Assembly (NCBI GenBank): GCA_025350245.1
Contig: JANXYG010000064.1
Coordinates: 1 to 36,285, forward strand
Direction of reading: 5' to 3'
Length of the DNA: 36,285 bases
From: Betaproteobacteria bacterium
Lineage (GTDB): Bacteria > Pseudomonadota > Gammaproteobacteria > Burkholderiales > Ga0077523
Made by a program: the position numbers and the translations under genes. Numbering within the stretch: the first letter of the stretch is position 1; each line of letters begins with the position of its first letter. Below the pieces are notes generated by a model. That model ran no database searches. It saw only the letters and a program-made list of their open reading frames with translations, and had not been told where the DNA came from. Below, in pieces: positions 16,641 to 24,953 of this stretch.

Positions 16641-17963
16641 TCAAAGGCCGTAGGCGATGCGAATCAGCGACAGCGGATGCTGCTTCTCGATGTCGGGGTT
16701 ACCCATGCCCTGGAGGATGTGGCGTCCGGCGATGGCGCAGTCGGAACTGACGTAGTCGGGCTCCTTGTTGGCCATCGCCTTGAAGACTGGCTTGCCGATC
16801 TTCATCGAGTCCTTGAAGAATTCGGCCTTGACCCCCCAGGTGCCGTCGTGTCCGGAACAGCGCTCCACCACATTGACTTTGGTGCCGGGCACCAGTTCCA
16901 TCAGCTCGCGCGTCTTCTGGCCCATGTTCTGGACCCGCAGATGACAGGGGATGTGATACGAGACATTGCCCAGCGGTTGCGTGAAGTCGGTCTTCAGCAG
17001 CCCGTCCTTGTGGCGCAGCACCAGGTACTCGAATGGATCGAACATGGCTTCCTGCACGAGCTTCACGTCGGCGTCGTCCGGAAACATGAGCGGCAGCTCC
17101 TGCTTGAACATCAGCGTGCAGGACGGGACCGCCGTCATGATCGCGTAGCCCTTGCGAGCGAGCTTCGCCAGCACCGGGATATTGCCTTCCTTCAGCTTGC
17201 GCACCGCCTTCAGGTCGCCCAGTTCGAGCTTCGGCATGCCGCAGCAGTTTTCCTTCTCGACCACGATGTGCGGGATCTCGTTGTGCTTGAGGATCCGGAT
17301 CAGATCGTGGCCGATGCCCGGCTCGTTGTAGTTGACGTAGCAGGTCGAGAAGATAGCGACCTTGCCCGGGGTCTTCGCGCCGGCCCTGACGGGAAACGAC
17401 GCGTCCGGTTTGGCGGTGCTCCGGAACTTCGCGCTGTCGTACTCGGGCAACTGGCGCTCGGCCGCGATACCAAGCACCTTGTCCATGAGCTTGCGGGTGG
17501 CCGGCGCCTTGTTGACGGCGTTCACCACCTGCACCACCACCGGAATCGACGCCAGCTTGCCGACGGCGTCGGTGGACGACAGCAGCTTGTCGCGAAAGGT
17601 GGTCTCGCCCTTCTCGTACTTGATCGCCTTGGCGCGCAACATCAGGTGCGGAAAATCGACATTCCATTCGTGCGGCGGCACGTATGGACACTTGGTCATA
17701 TAGCACAGGTCGCACAGATAGCATTGGTCGACGACCTTCCAGTAGTCGGCCTTGGCGACGCCGTCGACCTCGAGCGTTGCACTGTTGTCGATCAGATCGA
17801 ACAGCGTGGGAAACGAACCGCACAGGTTCACGCAACGGCGGCAGCCGTGGCAGATGTCGTACACCCGCTCGAGTTCATCGAGCAGCTTGGCCTCGTCGTA
17901 GAACTCGGGGTTCTGCCAGTCGATGGGGTGCCGGGTCGGGGCTTCGAGGCTGCCTTCGCGCAT
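16641..17963 (-). CDS. CCG-domain (heterodisulfide-reductase/GlpC-like) Fe-S protein
   Basis: A 440-residue Fe-S oxidoreductase subunit. Two N-terminal 4Fe-4S motifs: C38-x2-C-x2-C-x3-C48 ([12 protein letters not shown]) and C81-x2-C-x2-C-x4-C92 ([12 protein letters not shown]). Two CCG-type domains follow: the first is classical (C208 ... C240-C241-G), the second is a variant with C340 and C369-S-G (RCSGHDG) plus C409. These domains in GlpC, GlcF and HdrB pass electrons between a flavoprotein and quinone or disulfide. No membrane segment is seen and no flavoprotein partner is adjacent, so the redox partner is unknown; the rubrerythrin upstream is the obvious candidate. It starts 104 bases after the rubrerythrin stop. 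Confidence 0.88.
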   Translation of the reverse strand: MREGSLEAPTRHPIDWQNPEFYDEAKLLDELERVYDICHGCRRCVNLCGSFPTLFDLIDNSATLEVDGVAKADYWKVVDQCYLCDLCYMTKCPYVPPHEWNVDFPHLMLRAKAIKYEKGETTFRDKLLSSTDAVGKLASIPVVVQVVNAVNKAPATRKLMDKVLGIAAERQLPEYDSAKFRSTAKPDASFPVRAGAKTPGKVAIFSTCYVNYNEPGIGHDLIRILKHNEIPHIVVEKENCCGMPKLELGDLKAVRKLKEGNIPVLAKLARKGYAIMTAVPSCTLMFKQELPLMFPDDADVKLVQEAMFDPFEYLVLRHKDGLLKTDFTQPLGNVSYHIPCHLRVQNMGQKTRELMELVPGTKVNVVERCSGHDGTWGVKAEFFKDSMKIGKPVFKAMANKEPDYVSSDCAIAGRHILQGMGNPDIEKQHPLSLIRIAYGL

Positions 17964-18018
17964 GAAGAGTGCCGGGGATTAGTGTTGGGGATTCGACCGG
18001 AAAGCCGCGGTCGGTGGG

Positions 18019-18044
18019 GGGGGCGTGCCGATCGGCACGCCCCC
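18019..18044. other. 26-bp perfect palindrome between rubrerythrin and Fe-S gene
   Basis: A perfect palindrome centred on GATC, with arms G5-CGTGCC and mirror. It lies 24 bases after the rubrerythrin stop and 55 bases before the Fe-S gene. As RNA it would form a very stable GC hairpin. No T-run follows on either strand, so a partial terminator, RNA stabiliser or processing site is more likely than a strong intrinsic terminator. It could keep rubrerythrin expression above that of the downstream genes. Confidence 0.8.
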
Positions 18045-18067
18045 GCTTCAGGCAACGGCGCCCGGCG

Positions 18068-18487
18068 TCAGTCCGCCAGGGCGTCGAGCGCCTTCTGGAA
18101 CCGATTGGCGTGCGAGCGCTCGGCCTTGGCCAGGGTCTCGAACCAGTCGGCGATCTCGTCGAAGCCCTCGGTTCGCGCCTGCTTCGCCATGCCCGGGTAC
18201 ATATCGGTGTACTCGTGCGTCTCGCCGGCGATCGACGCCTTCAGGTTGTCGCGGGTGCCGCCGATCGGCAGGCCGGTCGCGGGGTCGCCCACTTCTTCGA
18301 GGTACTCGAGGTGGCCGTGCGCGTGGCCGGTCTCGCCTTCCGCGGTGGAACGGAACACCGCTGCCGTGTCGTTCTGGCCTTCGATATCGGCCTTGTTCGC
18401 GAAGTAGAGGTAGCGGCGATTGGCCTGTGATTCGCCGGCGAAGGCGGCCTTCAGGTTGTCTTCGGTCTTCGAGCCTTTGAGTGGCAT
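18068..18487 (-). CDS. Rubrerythrin-family diiron protein lacking a rubredoxin domain
   Basis: A 139-residue four-helix diiron protein. Two E-x-x-H motifs are present (E52-T-G-H55 and E123-R-S-H126), with further ligand candidates E19 (AFAGES), E89 and E92 (AGETHEY), as in rubrerythrin peroxidases. The C-terminal rubredoxin domain of classical rubrerythrin (C-x2-C pairs) is absent and the protein contains no cysteine, so an external electron donor is needed. The role is presumably H2O2 reduction in the cytoplasm. It is first in a probable operon with the CCG Fe-S protein and DUF3501, has a strong promoter, and an operator-like inverted repeat overlaps its predicted transcript start. Confidence 0.93.
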   Translation of the reverse strand: MPLKGSKTEDNLKAAFAGESQANRRYLYFANKADIEGQNDTAAVFRSTAEGETGHAHGHLEYLEEVGDPATGLPIGGTRDNLKASIAGETHEYTDMYPGMAKQARTEGFDEIADWFETLAKAERSHANRFQKALDALAD

Positions 18488-18557
18488 GTGAGTCTCCGGT
18501 TGTAGTCGTTGCGGCGCGGCCGGAACAGGGGCCTGCGCCTTCGGGGCGGCTGCAAGA

Positions 18558-18572
18558 TTAGACTTGCTCTAA
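18558..18572. promoter_or_regulatory. Operator-like inverted repeat (PerR/Fur-like 7-1-7)
   Basis: TTAGACTTGCTCTAA is an interrupted palindrome: five outer bases per arm match exactly (TTAGA/TCTAA). Its size and TTA...TAA frame resemble a 7-1-7 PerR/Fur box. It lies 12-26 bases downstream of the rubrerythrin -10 element, around the predicted transcript start, where a repressor would block transcription. The regulator is inferred; none is encoded nearby. Confidence 0.5.
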
Positions 18573-18583
18573 ACCGTAAACCG

Positions 18584-18613
18584 AGTATATGAGCCGCCCC
18601 GCGACGGTGTCAA
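18584..18613 (-). promoter_or_regulatory. Sigma70 promoter of the rubrerythrin operon
   Basis: On the minus strand a perfect TTGACA -35 (18608-18613), an 18-base spacer and TATACT -10 (18584-18589, 5/6) form the best sigma70 promoter in the window. It is about 97 bases upstream of the rubrerythrin start codon. Confidence 0.8.
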
Positions 18614-18723
18614 ACCGCCCGGCGCGCGCGGCATCGCAATCCCGATCAGCAGATTCCAAGGATGCTCGACCACGGCGCCGCGAGGCCGGACAACGATGCC
18701 CGACGGCACGGGGGGCAGCGCCA

Positions 18724-19914
18724 TCAACGAGTGCCGGCCAATGGAACGGCGTCGGCGAGCCGGCCAACGAAAGCGTCGAGTTTAGGAATGTCGAGCCAGC
18801 GCGTTACCGCCACCAGATCGCGCGCCGGATCGACATAGATCATGTTGCCGCCCGATCCGAGAGCAAAGAAGCTACCCGGCGGGGCCGAGCGAAACACCGG
18901 GCTGGATGCCTCCGCCCGCCACCACAGATAACCATAGAACGGCGCGATGGCGACCGGTTTTGTCGCCATGTCGATCCAGCGCTCCGACAGCACCCGGGTG
19001 CCGCTCCATTCACCCCGTCGCAGCAGCAGGTAGCCAAAGCGGGCATGGTCGCGTGTGCTCGCCCAGAACCCGCCGCCCCAATGGCTGCCGCCGCTGACCG
19101 ATTGCACGCGCTTGCCGTTCAGGTCGACGTAGGAGTTGAGGTAGCCATGCCATACCCACGTGCCGGAAGCACCGATGGGGTCCATCACGTATTCGCGCAG
19201 CACGTCGGGAAGCGGTCGCTGCCAGACGCGCAACAACGACAGCGCCAGCCGGTTCACCCGCACGTCGTTGTATTCCCAGAACGTGCCCGGCTGCTCCAGC
19301 GTGCGGAAGTAGCCGCGGCGCCGGTCGGCGACATCGGGCTTGTCCCACAGCGTGCCTTCCCATTCGCTGGTCTGGGTCAGGTGCATGCGCCAGGTGATCG
19401 GCGCGTTGTGGGCAAGGTCGTAGCCGCCATCCCGCACCAGCGCACCGACCGGCGCGTTCACGTCGGTGATCAGGTCACGGTCGAAGGCGAGGCCGACCAC
19501 CGTGGACAGATAGCTCTTGGCGACACTGAAACTCATGTCGACGGCCCGGGTATCGCCCCACTCCGCCACGATGTAGCCGCGATGCAGGATGACGCCGTTC
19601 TGCGCCGCGCGCGGTTTCGCCAGCCCGACGATCTCGGGATAGGGCTCCTTCGCGGTGTCCTTCTCGATCTGCGCCCGCACATCGCGCGGCCAGTTCACTT
19701 CGTTGGCCCGCGCGAACGCGACCGCTTCGGCGAGTTTGCCCGGATCGATACCGGAGGCCTCGGGTGTTCGCGTGGCCCAGGCATCGCCTGGGGGCGGAAA
19801 ATAGTTGTCGGCGGAGAGGGCTCCGCCGATGCAAAGCAGCCATCCCAACGCCGTGACGACTGTGGCCCACCGCGTCAGCCTGCGGCCGATGCACGCTCGA
19901 TACTGCTTCGACAT
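18724..19914 (-). CDS. Exported serine hydrolase of the beta-lactamase/class C family
   Basis: A 396-residue protein with an N-terminal signal segment (WATVVTALGWLLCIGGALSA, cleavage probably near residue 35), so probably periplasmic. The catalytic S-x-x-K motif is S130-V-A-K133 (MSFSVAKSYLS). The second motif is Y215-N-D in FWEYNDVRVN, and a GSHWGGG segment may fill the KTG-like position. The family includes esterases, DD-peptidases and 6-aminohexanoate-dimer hydrolase relatives, so true beta-lactamase activity should not be assumed. The start is the second of two close ATGs, because AGGAGG lies 7-8 bases before it and too close to the first. No operon partner is apparent. Confidence 0.82.
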   Translation of the reverse strand: MSKQYRACIGRRLTRWATVVTALGWLLCIGGALSADNYFPPPGDAWATRTPEASGIDPGKLAEAVAFARANEVNWPRDVRAQIEKDTAKEPYPEIVGLAKPRAAQNGVILHRGYIVAEWGDTRAVDMSFSVAKSYLSTVVGLAFDRDLITDVNAPVGALVRDGGYDLAHNAPITWRMHLTQTSEWEGTLWDKPDVADRRRGYFRTLEQPGTFWEYNDVRVNRLALSLLRVWQRPLPDVLREYVMDPIGASGTWVWHGYLNSYVDLNGKRVQSVSGGSHWGGGFWASTRDHARFGYLLLRRGEWSGTRVLSERWIDMATKPVAIAPFYGYLWWRAEASSPVFRSAPPGSFFALGSGGNMIYVDPARDLVAVTRWLDIPKLDAFVGRLADAVPLAGTR

Positions 19915-20301
19915 TTCCATTCCTCCTGACATCCCCGCGCCCGCACCGTCGGATCGGCGCACGTCATCGTCCTGGCCACCACCCGTTGCCATCGTCGAGC
20001 AGACCTGCCCGTCATGGCATCGGTTGTCGTCGGGTGCACCCCACACCTTGCGCCATTATTCATGGATTCAGGCACCGGCAGAACGGGCACCGCCGAGGAT
20101 GGAACACCCATGCCCGGCGCACGCATCGGCAATCGGTAAGCTATTGGTAAGGTGGGCTACGGCAAACTGCTGTTGGGATCGAAGGCAATGTCATTCGGGC
20201 TGTCATCCCGGATGCGGCCGATCCACCGGTGCGCTCCGGGCCGGGCCGCTGTCTTTCCCCGATGCCGAGACCTTCCGTTCGCCAACAACAAGGAGAAAAC
20301 C
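19915..20301. other. Intergenic region between divergent hydrolase and DUF3237 genes
   Basis: A 387-bp stretch where the promoters of two divergent genes must lie. Open frames crossing it are extensions of the hydrolase frame or shadows. I could not pick a clear promoter or inverted repeat. Confidence 0.35.
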
Positions 20302-20847
20302 ATGACATTCCGCCACGCGCTTGCCGCGATGCTGTCGCTGATTGCCGCTTCGATGTCCATCTCACCAGCACAGGCACAGACCGCCACGCCAACGCTGGAG
20401 TACGTGATGACCTACAAGGCCATCCTCGAGCCCCCGCTGCCGATCGACAACTCGCTGTTGATCTTCAATGTCCTGCCCGGTGGCTGGTTCAAGGGGCCGA
20501 ACATCAAGGGGACCTTTCTCGCGCCCGGCGCTGATTGGCTGCGGGTGATGCCCTCCGGCGTACTCAAGCTGGATGTGCGCGCCGTCATGAAGACCGATGA
20601 CGGCGATCTGCTGTACCTCACTTACAACGGCGTGATGCAACACACCGAGGAGAGCTACAAGAAGCTGAATGCCGGCGAGGTCGTCAAGGCCAGCGATGTC
20701 GCTTACTTCTACACCGCCCCGACCATCCAGACCGGTTCGAAGAAGTACGACTACCTGAACCGGATCCAGCTCATCAACAAGTTCGTCGAGCTGCAATTCA
20801 GCCCGAACGGGTCCTACATCATCTACGACGTGTTCGCGGTGAAGTAG
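20302..20847 (+). CDS. Exported DUF3237 family protein
   Basis: A 181-residue protein with a clear signal peptide (residues 1-26, ending SPAQAQ), so periplasmic or secreted. The mature part shows the DUF3237 pattern: a first strand MTYKAILEPP, then GGWFKGPNIKGTFLAPGADWL, LKLDVRAVMKTDDGDLLYLTYNGV and a YDYLNRIQ segment. The family is a small beta-barrel of unknown function. AAGGAG precedes the ATG by 7 bases. A hairpin with T-run lies just after the stop and is shared with the convergent MFS gene. Confidence 0.82.
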   Translation: MTFRHALAAMLSLIAASMSISPAQAQTATPTLEYVMTYKAILEPPLPIDNSLLIFNVLPGGWFKGPNIKGTFLAPGADWLRVMPSGVLKLDVRAVMKTDDGDLLYLTYNGVMQHTEESYKKLNAGEVVKASDVAYFYTAPTIQTGSKKYDYLNRIQLINKFVELQFSPNGSYIIYDVFAVK

Positions 20848-20856
20848 GCGTTCGAT

Positions 20857-20897
20857 AAAGGGGCGGCGCTCCGTGAAATCAAGTCGCCGCCTTTTTC
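20857..20897 (+). terminator. Terminator between DUF3237 and MFS genes
   Basis: GGCGGCG (20862-20868) pairs with CGCCGCC (20885-20891) around a 16-base loop; flanking AAAGG and TTTTT extend the stem and give a T-run. The structure lies 15 bases after the DUF3237 stop and includes the last codons of the convergent MFS gene. Confidence 0.65.
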
Positions 20898-22099
20898 ATC
20901 CTCTTCAGACTCGCCCGAAACACCTGCGACAGCACCACCAGCGCCACCCCCGCGCCGGCGATCGGCAGTCCGAAACCGAACGCCTCCACCGCCCAACCGA
21001 AGAACCCCACCCCGGCGGCCTGCCCGAGAAACAGGCAGAAGGCGAAGAACGACACGCCCGCCCCGCGCGCCTGCGGCGCCATCTCGGTGGCCCGTGTCTG
21101 CAGGGTGTTGTGCATCATGTAGAACCCGAAACCCAGCGCCACGATCAACGGCGCCGTCAATTGCCACGTTGGCACCCAAGCCAGGGCAACATACGACACA
21201 CACAGCACCACGCCGCCACCGGCCACCAGTCCGGTCTCTCCCAGGCGGCGAACCAGTTGCTTCACCGTGAGGCTGTAGCAGACGCCACCGATACCGAAGC
21301 AGGCGACCAGCACGCCGGTGAGCGTGAGGCTCAGATCGAAGCGTTGATGCAGCCACGCGCCGACGAACCCGAAGGCGCCGAAGAACAGGAAGCCTTCGAT
21401 GGCCACCGTCGCGAGTACCGGTCGCGCCCGCGGCGAGTGCAGGATCGCGGCATATTGTGTCCAGGCCGATGCCCGCGGCCCCGCTGGCGGCCGCGCGCTG
21501 CGCCGCGCTTCCGGCCACAGCATGAGGCCGACCACGACGAAGGCGATGCCGACGGTGACGAACGTCGCGCGCCAGCCGATCAGGTCGCTCATCACACCGC
21601 CCAGCAGCGGACCGAAACTCTGGCCGAGCAGCGTGCCCGAGATGAACTTGCCGAGCACCGCCTGCCGCTCCTCGTACGGCACCCGATCGCCGATCCAGGC
21701 GAGCGATAGCGGGATCACCGCGCCGGAAAACGCACCGGCGACGAATCGCAGCAGCGCGAGCGAGTCGAGGGTCGGCATCACGGCGCAGCCGAAGCTCGCC
21801 AGCGACGCCAGTCCCATCGCGATGGTGACCGCGCGCAGCTTGCCGATGCGATCGCCCAGCGGTCCGTGCACGATCTGGAACATGCCGTAAGCGAGGCTGA
21901 AGGCCGCCAGCACCAGCGACGCCGCACGCACGGTGACGCCGAAGTCGGAGGCGAGCTTCGGCAGCAGCGGTTCGGCGATGCGCATCGAGGCCCCGGAAAC
22001 GAAGGCCGCAAAAGCCAGGAGCAGCAGGGCACGACGCGGCGCCGATGGCGTTGGCGTGGGGTTGGCACTGGCGGCACCTGCACCGGTCGACGGCATCAT
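20879..22099 (-). CDS. MFS transporter (drug:H+ antiporter-like)
   Basis: A 406-residue, 12-helix major facilitator. The N-terminal half carries FSLAYGMFQIVHGPLGDRIGKLR, the loop 2-3 signature (G-x-x-x-D-R-x-G-K/R). A conserved GDRVPYEERQAVLG segment lies near helices 4-5, and LIGWRATFVTVGIAF matches the helix 5-6 region of 12-TM efflux pumps. Likely an inner-membrane efflux protein; substrate unknown. Its ATG at 22099 overlaps the stop of the DUF3025 gene as ATGA, indicating translational coupling. An alternative ATG is one codon downstream. Confidence 0.88.
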   Translation of the reverse strand: MMPSTGAGAASANPTPTPSAPRRALLLLAFAAFVSGASMRIAEPLLPKLASDFGVTVRAASLVLAAFSLAYGMFQIVHGPLGDRIGKLRAVTIAMGLASLASFGCAVMPTLDSLALLRFVAGAFSGAVIPLSLAWIGDRVPYEERQAVLGKFISGTLLGQSFGPLLGGVMSDLIGWRATFVTVGIAFVVVGLMLWPEARRSARPPAGPRASAWTQYAAILHSPRARPVLATVAIEGFLFFGAFGFVGAWLHQRFDLSLTLTGVLVACFGIGGVCYSLTVKQLVRRLGETGLVAGGGVVLCVSYVALAWVPTWQLTAPLIVALGFGFYMMHNTLQTRATEMAPQARGAGVSFFAFCLFLGQAAGVGFFGWAVEAFGFGLPIAGAGVALVVLSQVFRASLKRMKKAAT

Positions 22100-22953
22100 G
22101 CCGGCGCGACCATCGGGGCATGCCGCCGACGGCCGCCGCGAAAGTAGTTCGCATCGTCATAGAAGCCCGGGTCCTCGTTGCCCGGCCACCAGTTCGGCAG
22201 ACCCAGTAGCGGCAGAGGTGACAGGTCGGTGGTCGACGCGAACCTCGCCGCGTCGCCGATGAGCCTCGCAACGACGGCGTCGAGCAGGGCACAGCGCCGG
22301 GTCATCGGCAGCCGCGCAAAGTCGGCATCCACCGGCACCAGTAACGCCTTGGCGGTCAGACCGACGAAGGGCGCGAGCAGCTTCTCGCACAGGCCATGAC
22401 CGATGACGAACGGCTGGAAGGCATCGGCGAGCCGGGCGCGCCGGTCCACGAACAGCTCGCGCCAGCGGAACCCACGCACCAGATCCGCCAGCGGCGGATC
22501 GGCAACGGCGATGACGATGCCGTCTTCGTCGAAGGCGGTCAGGGCGTCGCGCGCAGGGGATCGGCGCGACCCGGCCTCTACCGCGAGCGCATCGCAGTGG
22601 CGCCGATTGAGGGCGGCCTTGGTCGCGGGCCACAAAGCCCACATGCACACGTTGAACAGGTCGTGCCACTGCCCCGGTCGCATCGCGATCTCCCCGTGCC
22701 GCCCGATGCGCTGCTCGTAGGCAGCAGCGGCGCCATCGACAGCGGTCCCGAGCGTGAGCGGGATGCCGGCCGCGTTGGTCGCGCCGCGATAACCGAGCAT
22801 GGTCTCGAGCGTCATGAGGGACGGCCAGTGGTCCGCCGAGAGCGGACCGGGCGAGCCGAACAGGGCTGCGAGGGGCGCAAAGGCGGCGTGCCGACGAGTG
22901 AAGTCCGGTTCCCACGAACCGCCGGTCGCGTGCAAACACCGACCATATTTCAT
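22096..22953 (-). CDS. DUF3025 family protein
   Basis: A 285-residue soluble protein. It contains the DUF3025 pattern WHDLFNVCMWALWPATKAAL followed by ALTAFDEDGIVIAVADP and FVIGHGLCEKLLAPFVGLTA, and ends with LGLPNWWPGNEDPGFYDD. No catalytic motif is recognised. The ATG at 22953 is preferred to an in-frame TTG at 22965; neither has a good Shine-Dalgarno. The gene overlaps the MFS gene by 4 bases, so the two are co-expressed. It diverges from the thiol peroxidase gene across 147 bp. Confidence 0.8.
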   Translation of the reverse strand: MKYGRCLHATGGSWEPDFTRRHAAFAPLAALFGSPGPLSADHWPSLMTLETMLGYRGATNAAGIPLTLGTAVDGAAAAYEQRIGRHGEIAMRPGQWHDLFNVCMWALWPATKAALNRRHCDALAVEAGSRRSPARDALTAFDEDGIVIAVADPPLADLVRGFRWRELFVDRRARLADAFQPFVIGHGLCEKLLAPFVGLTAKALLVPVDADFARLPMTRRCALLDAVVARLIGDAARFASTTDLSPLPLLGLPNWWPGNEDPGFYDDANYFRGGRRRHAPMVAPA

Positions 22954-23100
22954 GAAAATCCGCAACCGGTCGCGCCGAAGCCGCGTACTAGAATTCGGCT
23001 CCCGCGCAATCCCATCGCGGCAGCTTGCAACAGGCCGGATGCGCCACCAAGACGCGCCCAGCGGCCTGCCCCTCTTTTACATGAATGCCAGGAGAAACTC

Positions 23101-23733
23101 ATGATCCGTCCGATACTATCGTTGATCGTCGTTGCCGCGCTTGCCGCGTGCGCGACCAAAGGCCCCACCACCAATGTGGTCCAGGCCGACATGCCGGTCG
23201 CCAAGGATTCCGTGATGGCCGGCGCCGGTAATACCGTCACCATCAAGGGCAACAAGCTGCCGCTCGGCGGTTCGGGTGTGATCAAGATCGGCGAGCCGCT
23301 GCCCGCCTCCGTGCTTCTCACCGGCGAACTGAAGCCGTTCCAGATTGGCGACAGCACCGGCAAGGTTCGCATCATCAGCGTAGTGCCGTCGGTCGACACG
23401 CCTACCTGCGACAAGCAGACCCACGAGCTGTCGGAGAAGAATGCCGGGCTCGACAAGCAGATCGACCTGATCACCGTCAGCCGCGACCTGCCGTTCGCAC
23501 AGACCCATTTCGCCAAGGACGCGAAGATCAAGAACATCACCTTCGTGTCGGATTACAACATGCGCGAGTTCGGCGAAGCCAACGGTCTGGTGATCGTCCC
23601 GCTTAATCTGCTCGCCCGCGCGGTGATCGTCACCGACAAGAACAACATCGTGCGCTATATCCAGGTGGTGCCGGAAGTCACCGCGCTGCCCGACATGCAG
23701 GCCGCGATGGCGTTTGCCCGCACCCTGCTGTAA
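23101..23733 (+). CDS. tpx: Lipoprotein-type thiol peroxidase (Tpx) lacking the resolving cysteine
   Basis: A 210-residue peroxiredoxin of the Tpx type with an N-terminal lipoprotein signal ([17 protein letters not shown], lipid cysteine C17) and a spacer of about 40 residues. The peroxidatic site is [17 protein letters not shown] with C103 and conserved T100; R173 (LLARAV) fits the conserved arginine. The resolving cysteine of E. coli Tpx (in SRFCGAEG) is replaced by alanine (A138 in THFAKDA), so apart from C17 only the peroxidatic cysteine remains. Usual Tpx is about 165 residues and soluble. AGGAG precedes the ATG by 6 bases. Inferred role: membrane-anchored periplasmic peroxidase reduced by an external thiol. 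Confidence 0.9.
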   Translation: MIRPILSLIVVAALAACATKGPTTNVVQADMPVAKDSVMAGAGNTVTIKGNKLPLGGSGVIKIGEPLPASVLLTGELKPFQIGDSTGKVRIISVVPSVDTPTCDKQTHELSEKNAGLDKQIDLITVSRDLPFAQTHFAKDAKIKNITFVSDYNMREFGEANGLVIVPLNLLARAVIVTDKNNIVRYIQVVPEVTALPDMQAAMAFARTLL

Positions 23734-23749
23734 CCGCGGCCGCTTCATC

Positions 23750-23777
23750 AACGGGCCGACCTTCGGGTCGGCCCGTT
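23750..23777 (+). terminator. Terminator after tpx
   Basis: A perfect 12-bp stem (AACGGGCCGACC / GGTCGGCCCGTT) with a stable TTCG tetraloop, followed by GCATTT. It lies 16 bases after the tpx stop and before the next plus-strand gene. Confidence 0.85.
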
Positions 23778-23825
23778 GCATTTCTGCGGTACCGTTGCGT
23801 TGTTCCAGCATCCATTGTCACTGCC

Positions 23826-24926
23826 ATGGAAGAAATCGACTGCGTCGTGATCGGCGCCGGCGTCGTCGGCCTCGCGATCGCCCGCCAGCTCGCACTCGCC
23901 GGGCGCGAAGTGATCGTGATCGAGACCGAAGCCGGCATCGGCGAGCACACCAGTTCGCGCAATTCCGAGGTGATCCACGCCGGCCTGTACTACCCTAAGG
24001 GCTCGTTGAAGGCGCGCCTGTGCGTGGAGGGCAAGCAACTGCTCTATGACTATTGCGCCGGGCATGGGGTCGCCCACCAGCGCATCGGCAAGGTGATCGT
24101 CGCCACCGAAGAAGCCGAGATCGCGGCGGTGCGATCGTACGTGGCCAGGGCCGAAGCCAACGGCGTGCATGACCTCCAATGGCTGAGCGCCGCCGAGCTG
24201 CATGAACTCGAACCGGCAGTCCGGTGCGTCGCCGGCTTTCTGTCGCCGTCCACCGGCATTGTCGACAGTCACGGGCTGATGCTCGCCTACCAGGGCGACG
24301 CCGAGAACCACGGGGCGATGTGCGTGTTCCAGAGTCCGGTGGCCCACGGCCAGATCACCGCCGACGGCATCGTTCTCGAGGTGGGTGGCGCGGAGCCGAT
24401 GCAATTGCGTTGCCGTACCGTGGTCAACGCCGCCGGGCTGCACGCGCCCAGCCTCGCACGACGCTTCGCGGGCCTGCCGGCGGCCACGATCCCGCCCCAG
24501 TACTTCGCCAAGGCGCACTACTACTCGCTCGCGGGCAGGTCACCGTTCCATCGGCTGGTGTACCCGGTGGCGACCGAAGCCCACCTCGGCGTGCATGTCA
24601 CGCTCGACCTCGGCGGCCAGGCGAAATTCGGCCCCGACGTGAGCTGGGTGGACGGCGTCGACTACACCTTCGAGCACGAGCGCGAACCGTTGTTCTACCA
24701 GGCCATCCGCCGCTACTACCCGGCCCTGGCCGACGGCGCGCTGACGCCCGGCTACACCGGCATCCGCCCCAAGGTATCCGGCCCCGGCGAACCGGCCGCG
24801 GACTTCATCATCCAGGGCCCGGCCGACCATGGCGTGACCGGGCTGGTGAATCTGTATGGCATCGAGTCGCCGGGGTTGACGGCGAGCCTGGCGATCGCGG
24901 CGATGGTCGGGCGGCTGGCCGCGTGA
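23826..24926 (+). CDS. FAD-dependent oxidoreductase, L-2-hydroxyglutarate oxidase-like
   Basis: A 366-residue DAO-fold flavoprotein. The N-terminal FAD-binding motif is [18 protein letters not shown] with the acidic strand end VIVIETE. The segment [19 protein letters not shown] is characteristic of the L-2-hydroxyglutarate dehydrogenase/oxidase (LhgO/L2HGDH) group, as are [13 protein letters not shown] and [16 protein letters not shown] terminal [14 protein letters not shown] completes the FAD site. Expected reaction: L-2-hydroxyglutarate to 2-oxoglutarate, with electrons to quinone or oxygen. The start is fixed by the Rossmann motif. It is a single plus-strand gene, convergent with the Mo-enzyme large subunit. 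Confidence 0.87.
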   Translation: MEEIDCVVIGAGVVGLAIARQLALAGREVIVIETEAGIGEHTSSRNSEVIHAGLYYPKGSLKARLCVEGKQLLYDYCAGHGVAHQRIGKVIVATEEAEIAAVRSYVARAEANGVHDLQWLSAAELHELEPAVRCVAGFLSPSTGIVDSHGLMLAYQGDAENHGAMCVFQSPVAHGQITADGIVLEVGGAEPMQLRCRTVVNAAGLHAPSLARRFAGLPAATIPPQYFAKAHYYSLAGRSPFHRLVYPVATEAHLGVHVTLDLGGQAKFGPDVSWVDGVDYTFEHEREPLFYQAIRRYYPALADGALTPGYTGIRPKVSGPGEPAADFIIQGPADHGVTGLVNLYGIESPGLTASLAIAAMVGRLAA

Positions 24927-24932
24927 CACAGC

Positions 24933-24953
24933 CCGCCTGACCGGCTCAGGCGG
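24933..24953. terminator. Convergent hairpin between the FAD enzyme and the coxL-type gene
   Basis: An 8-bp stem (CCGCCTGA / TCAGGCGG) with a CCGGC loop lies 7 bases after the FAD-enzyme stop and includes the stop of the convergent gene. T-runs are weak (CGTTCTT on the plus side), so termination efficiency is uncertain. Confidence 0.45.

Noticed and set aside
18724-19914. Calling the serine hydrolase a resistance beta-lactamase
   Set aside because: The S-x-x-K and Y-N-D motifs place it only in the broad class C/esterase family; nothing shows drug hydrolysis.
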